DNA from: CAZDUS01 sp044344495
GTDB lineage: Bacteria > Verrucomicrobiota > Kiritimatiellia > CAIKKV01 > CAITUY01
DNA: 8,982 nt
Direction of reading: 5' to 3'
Assembly (NCBI GenBank): GCA_044344495.1
Contig: JBIJCW010000084.1
Coordinates: 1 to 8,982, forward strand
Positions 6,016-8,982 of this stretch are shown here, piece by piece. The notes below the pieces were generated by a model. It did not search any database, was not told the origin of the DNA, and worked only from the letters and a program-made list of their open reading frames with translations. Within the stretch, counting starts at the first letter, position 1; every line of letters starts with the position of its first letter. Both the position numbers and the translations under genes were made by a program.

Positions 6016-7410
6016 ATGACAGGCAAACCCATGACAGCATTGACCTTGCGCGCCCGGTCCGCGGAATGGGTATCGTTGGCCAAGGCCGGTGACAAGGTAT
6101 TGGCACCGAAGGCCGCCGCCCTTAACCCGGTGGAAGAGCGCAAATCCCTGTTCGAATCAATCGCCGCCGATCCGGACCGCTATTCCAAACTGCTCAGCGA
6201 AGCATGCGGAAAACTTCCACTCCCTGTCACCCTCGGCATCCCCTCCTCGTGGGTCCTCCTGCGCATCATTGAATTGCCGGAGGCCAACCCCCAGGAACTT
6301 CGCGGCATGGTCGAACTGCAGGTGGACAAGTTCTCGCCATTCCCCGCCGATGAGGCCACCTTTGCCTATGAAATCCTCGACAAAAAGGACGGACGCTACC
6401 GCCTGCTGATGGGAGCCATCCCAACCAAGACTGCCGACACCTTACGAGCCTGCCTCAATGCCGCCAGCCTTCCCCCGAAGTGGATCGACATCAATCTCCT
6501 CGGATGGTGGCGCCTTCTTTGCGACGCCGGCATGGCCGAGGGCTCCCAGTCCCGCATCTTTATCATTCTTGATGATGACGCTTGCGACATGGTCGTCGCC
6601 ACCGGCGCCATTCCGGTAGCCGTCCGTTCACTCAGCGGCCTCGATGAACTGACCCCCGATGACGTCGCCGAAGAAGTCGCCCGCGAAACCGTCTACACCA
6701 TGACATCGCTCGACCTGGAAAGATCCGGCGAACCCCTGTCGGCAATCTCCGTGTGGCACCGTGGCGCAACAACGCCGGAATCCCTCCTGCATCGCCTGCG
6801 CGAACAATTCCCCAACCCGGTACATGCCACATCACTCGACACACTGCCCCCGCTTGCCGAAGGGATCCTGCGCCGCTCGCTGGATCGTCAGGGCACCATG
6901 GATCTGGCGCCTGCCTCCTGGCAACTGGCGGAATCAGCCCACCGGGCCCGCCGCCGCATCATCCAGCTTTCGGTCAGCCTCTTCGGCATCTGGGCATTGG
7001 GCATGGCCACTCTCTTCGGCGGGCTCCAGTATCAGAAACAGCGATTGGGCAGACTTCAAACCAATCTGGAAGCACTCACCCCCGCTGCCGAGAACGCACG
7101 GATGGTTCGCGAACGCGTTCGCATCCTGCATCAATATATTGAACGGAAATACTCGGCCTTGGAATGCTTCCGCGAAATTGCCGACCTGTTGCCGCCGGGA
7201 ATCACCCTCAAATCCATAAACTACCGCAAAGCCAAAAATCTGGAACTCACCGGAGAAGCAGACGCCGTAACCCTTATCTACGACTTCAAAAAGGAACTGG
7301 AAAAGTCACAACTGTTCGTCAAAACCGATCTCACCCGCGTGACACGCACCGCCCAGGGCAAGGAAGTGTTCAAATTGACTGCCACGCTACCCGGGGGGGA
7401 ACAACCGTGA
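6016..7410 (+). CDS. gspL: GspL, PilM/PilN-like inner-membrane assembly protein
   Basis: Bitopic inner-membrane protein (464 aa) that links the GspE ATPase to the periplasmic platform. The N-terminal cytoplasmic part (about 1-300) is an actin-like fold of PilM/GspL type: LGIPSSWVLLRIIELP from residue 73 and VDKFSPFP at 103-110 are the recognisable motifs. One membrane segment lies at about 315-339, then a coiled-coil stretch (about 340-378), then a periplasmic PilN-like ferredoxin-fold domain (about 379-460, LPPGITLKSINY). The usual N-terminal DxG phosphate loop of PilM is not visible (TALTLRARSAEWVSLAKAG instead), so ATP binding is doubtful. The ATG is 4 nt after the gspK stop with no strong ribosome binding site; ATG 6031 is an alternative start. 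Position between gspK and gspM supports GspL. Confidence 0.9.
   Translation: MTGKPMTALTLRARSAEWVSLAKAGDKVLAPKAAALNPVEERKSLFESIAADPDRYSKLLSEACGKLPLPVTLGIPSSWVLLRIIELPEANPQELRGMVELQVDKFSPFPADEATFAYEILDKKDGRYRLLMGAIPTKTADTLRACLNAASLPPKWIDINLLGWWRLLCDAGMAEGSQSRIFIILDDDACDMVVATGAIPVAVRSLSGLDELTPDDVAEEVARETVYTMTSLDLERSGEPLSAISVWHRGATTPESLLHRLREQFPNPVHATSLDTLPPLAEGILRRSLDRQGTMDLAPASWQLAESAHRARRRIIQLSVSLFGIWALGMATLFGGLQYQKQRLGRLQTNLEALTPAAENARMVRERVRILHQYIERKYSALECFREIADLLPPGITLKSINYRKAKNLELTGEADAVTLIYDFKKELEKSQLFVKTDLTRVTRTAQGKEVFKLTATLPGGEQP
7393..7400 (+). promoter_or_regulatory. G-rich ribosome binding site of gspM
   Basis: Seven G residues followed by A, within the last codons of gspL, lie 6 nt before GTG 7407 and 12 nt before ATG 7413. 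The spacing favours the GTG, which also overlaps the gspL stop (GTGA). A change in the length of the G run would alter both the end of GspL and this site. Confidence 0.5.
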
Positions 7411-7973
7411 AAATGTCCTCCCGCGAACTCATGCTGGCCTGGGCAACCGCCGTCATTGCCATTTTCGGCGTCTCTTACCTGGTTGCCGCCCCGAAATTCA
7501 AGGAATGGACCACCATCAAGACTAACCGCGAGGAGGTCGTCCGGAAAATCAACTTAACCACCCGACTCATCGAACAGAATCCGGCGTGGGAATCCAAACT
7601 GGCCGACCTGCGCCGCAAACTCCCCCAATACCCGGCGGATAAGGACGTGACGGCCGACCTGCTGATCCGTATCGAGAAAATCGCCTCGGCCAACGGCCTG
7701 ATCCTGGCCAGCCGCGATGTGGATAAGGAAACCCTGACCGGCGACATGTATGAACTCGCCGCCAACTGCAAATGGGAGGGCAAACTGGAGCCGCTCGTCC
7801 GTTTCCTCTTTGACCTGCAACAGGAGGATGCTATCTTGGATGTAAGTCAGTTGTTGGCAGCGCCTAACGAAAAACGTGTCCTAAAAGGGAGTTTTATAGT
7901 CTATTGCTCGTATTCCAGGATCAAACCCGGTACGACCGGGGCAAAACCTGAAACAAAAGGCCATCAACCATGA
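7407..7973 (+). CDS. gspM: GspM, PilO-like inner-membrane protein
   Basis: Bitopic inner-membrane protein (188 aa) that partners GspL; its fold is that of GspM/PilO. A short cytoplasmic tail (MKMSSRELML) precedes one membrane segment (about 9-28), followed by a coiled coil (about 29-75, EEVVRKINLTTRLIEQNPAW) and a ferredoxin-like periplasmic domain (about 85-172) with the typical segment LEPLVRFLFDLQQEDAILDV. A basic, Gly/Pro/Lys-rich tail ends the protein. The start is GTG 7407 overlapping the gspL stop; ATG 7413 is possible and would shorten it by two residues. The stop overlaps the gspD start (ATGA). The last third of the gene (about 7830-7920) is more A+T-rich, with codons (CTA, ATA, TTT, AGT) rare elsewhere in the window. 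The family is diverged, so the symbol rests partly on context. Confidence 0.85.
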   Translation: MKMSSRELMLAWATAVIAIFGVSYLVAAPKFKEWTTIKTNREEVVRKINLTTRLIEQNPAWESKLADLRRKLPQYPADKDVTADLLIRIEKIASANGLILASRDVDKETLTGDMYELAANCKWEGKLEPLVRFLFDLQQEDAILDVSQLLAAPNEKRVLKGSFIVYCSYSRIKPGTTGAKPETKGHQP

Positions 7974-8982
7974 GACGCCCCATGACCAAAATCACCCACA
8001 TACTCCTCCTAGCGGGCCTCCTCGTGGTCCCCAACGTGGTGTTGGCCCAGTTACCCCCCCCGCCCTTCTCCGGCTCCCGGCCCACCCCCGCCCCCGTCTC
8101 ACCGTCCACCGCCACCGTAGGTTCGAGCAAGAATGTCGCCCTGAAATTCAACGCCGCCCCCGTCGATCAGGTTCTCCAGTTCTACTCCGACCTGACCGCC
8201 CGGACCCTCCTGCCGGCACCCGGCATCTCCTGCTCCATCACCCTGCGTAGCCAGACCGACCTGACCATCCCCGAAGCCATCCAGGCTCTCAAAACCATCC
8301 TCGCCATGAACGGCATCGCCTTGGTCGATGTCGGCGATAAATTCGTCAAGGTCGTCCCCATCGCCACCATCCAGCAGGAAGGACTCCCCATCGACACCAA
8401 CATCTGGCAGCAAACCCGTCATGCAGAAAACGGCGAGATCCTGAGCGAAATCATCCCCCTCAAAAACATCGATCCGGCTGAAGCCCAGAAAGCCATCACC
8501 GGCCTGATTCACGCCTATGGCAAAATTCTCCCGCTGGAGCGCATCAACAGCCTCCTGGTGGCCGACAATTCGGTAAACATCAACCGCATCAAGGATGTCC
8601 TCGAACAAATTGACGTGCCGATGGAACTCAAGGAGAAACTGCATATCCTGCCCATCCGCCACGCCAAGGCAACGGACATCAAAGCCCGCCTCGAGGAAAT
8701 CATCGCCGACCAGAAGGAAAAGGAAAAACAAACATCCGTGTACCGCCTCCGCGACACCGGGGCCCCCGGCGTTGCAACCCCCACCCCAACCCCCACCATC
8801 CCGGGAGTGATCCGGGCCCGCATGACTCCTCCGACCTCCCCAACCACCACCTCCAGCGAAACCACGCCCGAAGAAGGCGGCTTGATCCGCGGCTCCGTCA
8901 AAGTTATCGCCGATGACAGGACGGGCATGCTGATCATCATCACCCGGTCTGAAAATATGCGTTTCTTCGAGCAGATCGTCAC
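7970..8982 (+). CDS. gspD: GspD, T2SS outer-membrane secretin (3' partial)
   Basis: Outer-membrane channel of the T2SS. The frame is open from ATG 7970 to the window edge (337 codons plus two bases), so only the periplasmic N-terminal part is visible. It begins with a Sec signal peptide (basic MRRPMTK, hydrophobic ILLLAGLLVV, cleavage likely after VLA at residue 26); no lipobox. A Pro-rich linker (27-50) leads to the N0 domain (about 54-130, KNVALKFNAAPVDQVLQFYS to FVKVVP), then N1 (about 154-217, IIPLKNIDPAEAQKAITGLI to VLEQIDVP), then N2 from about 223 (LHILPIRHAKATDI), split by a Lys/Glu and Pro/Thr-rich insertion (about 248-305) and resuming at SVKVIADDRTGMLIIITRSE (309-328). N3 and the secretin barrel lie beyond the window. 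The start overlaps the gspM stop and has a weak AAAAGG upstream; ATG 7982 is an alternative. Confidence 0.94.
   Translation, partial: MRRPMTKITHILLLAGLLVVPNVVLAQLPPPPFSGSRPTPAPVSPSTATVGSSKNVALKFNAAPVDQVLQFYSDLTARTLLPAPGISCSITLRSQTDLTIPEAIQALKTILAMNGIALVDVGDKFVKVVPIATIQQEGLPIDTNIWQQTRHAENGEILSEIIPLKNIDPAEAQKAITGLIHAYGKILPLERINSLLVADNSVNINRIKDVLEQIDVPMELKEKLHILPIRHAKATDIKARLEEIIADQKEKEKQTSVYRLRDTGAPGVATPTPTPTIPGVIRARMTPPTSPTTTSSETTPEEGGLIRGSVKVIADDRTGMLIIITRSENMRFFEQIV
8054..8061 (+). repeat. C8 homopolymer early in gspD
   Basis: Eight consecutive C residues encode PPP just after the predicted signal peptidase site of GspD. Loss of one C brings TAG at 8118-8120 into frame and gain of one C brings TAG at 8248-8250 into frame, so either slip would remove the secretin. 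Actual length variation is not shown by this sequence. Confidence 0.9.
8714..8886 (+). repeat. Low-complexity insertion within the GspD N2 domain
   Basis: This stretch encodes about residues 249-306 of GspD: a charged start (KEKEKQ), then TPTPTPT and further Thr/Pro/Ser-rich sequence to EEGG. It separates the two halves of the N2 domain, where many secretins carry a variable loop, and is expected to be disordered. Confidence 0.65.

Noticed and set aside
1..8982. Type IV pilus locus instead of T2SS
   Set aside because: PilB/PilC-like ATPase and platform and PilM/N/O-like genes alone would be ambiguous, but the G-H-I-J-K pseudopilin set with a GspG-type C-terminus and a GspK with its SAM-like domain signatures is T2SS-specific.

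Overview
The window is one nearly continuous, plus-strand type II secretion system (T2SS) operon of ten genes: gspE (5' end cut off), gspF, gspG, gspH, gspI, gspJ, gspK, gspL, gspM and gspD (3' end cut off). No RNA gene, mobile element, CRISPR array or unrelated gene was seen. The DNA is G+C-rich with a strong preference for C at third codon positions, which opens many long but spurious antisense frames. The organism is a Gram-negative-type (diderm) bacterium, because a secretin with an exported N-terminus is encoded. The PilM/PilN-like GspL, PilO-like GspM, secretin at the 3' end and no gspC in view fit non-proteobacterial T2SS loci, such as those of the Verrucomicrobiota/Kiritimatiellota/Planctomycetota group. 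That taxonomic guess is low-confidence inference.

Layout: 1-1475 is the secretion ATPase GspE and 1472-2707 the inner-membrane platform protein GspF, overlapping by the TTGA at the stop/start. An 80-bp gap at 2708-2787 is the only real intergenic space; it carries a plausible extended -10 promoter and a good ribosome binding site for gspG. The pseudopilin block follows: gspG (major, 2788-3210), gspH (3194-3787), gspI (3789-4301), gspJ (4285-5001) and gspK (4998-6011), packed with 17-nt or ATGA overlaps. Then come gspL (6016-7410) and gspM (7407-7973), the inner-membrane assembly proteins, and gspD (7970 to the window end), the outer-membrane secretin, in frame with a signal peptide and N0, N1 and split N2 domains.

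Together: GspE powers GspF, which with GspL and GspM forms the inner-membrane platform that adds GspG to a short periplasmic pseudopilus tipped by GspH/I/J/K. The pseudopilus pushes folded periplasmic substrates through the GspD channel. The prepilin peptidase (GspO/PilD) and any GspC must lie elsewhere.

I found no convincing new system. The points worth a second look are: an internal promoter before the major pseudopilin; alanine instead of glycine before the predicted cleavage site of GspH and GspK; C8 tracts early in gspI and gspD where loss of one base truncates the protein; Pro/Thr-rich insertions in GspH and GspD; and a degenerate actin-like GspL.
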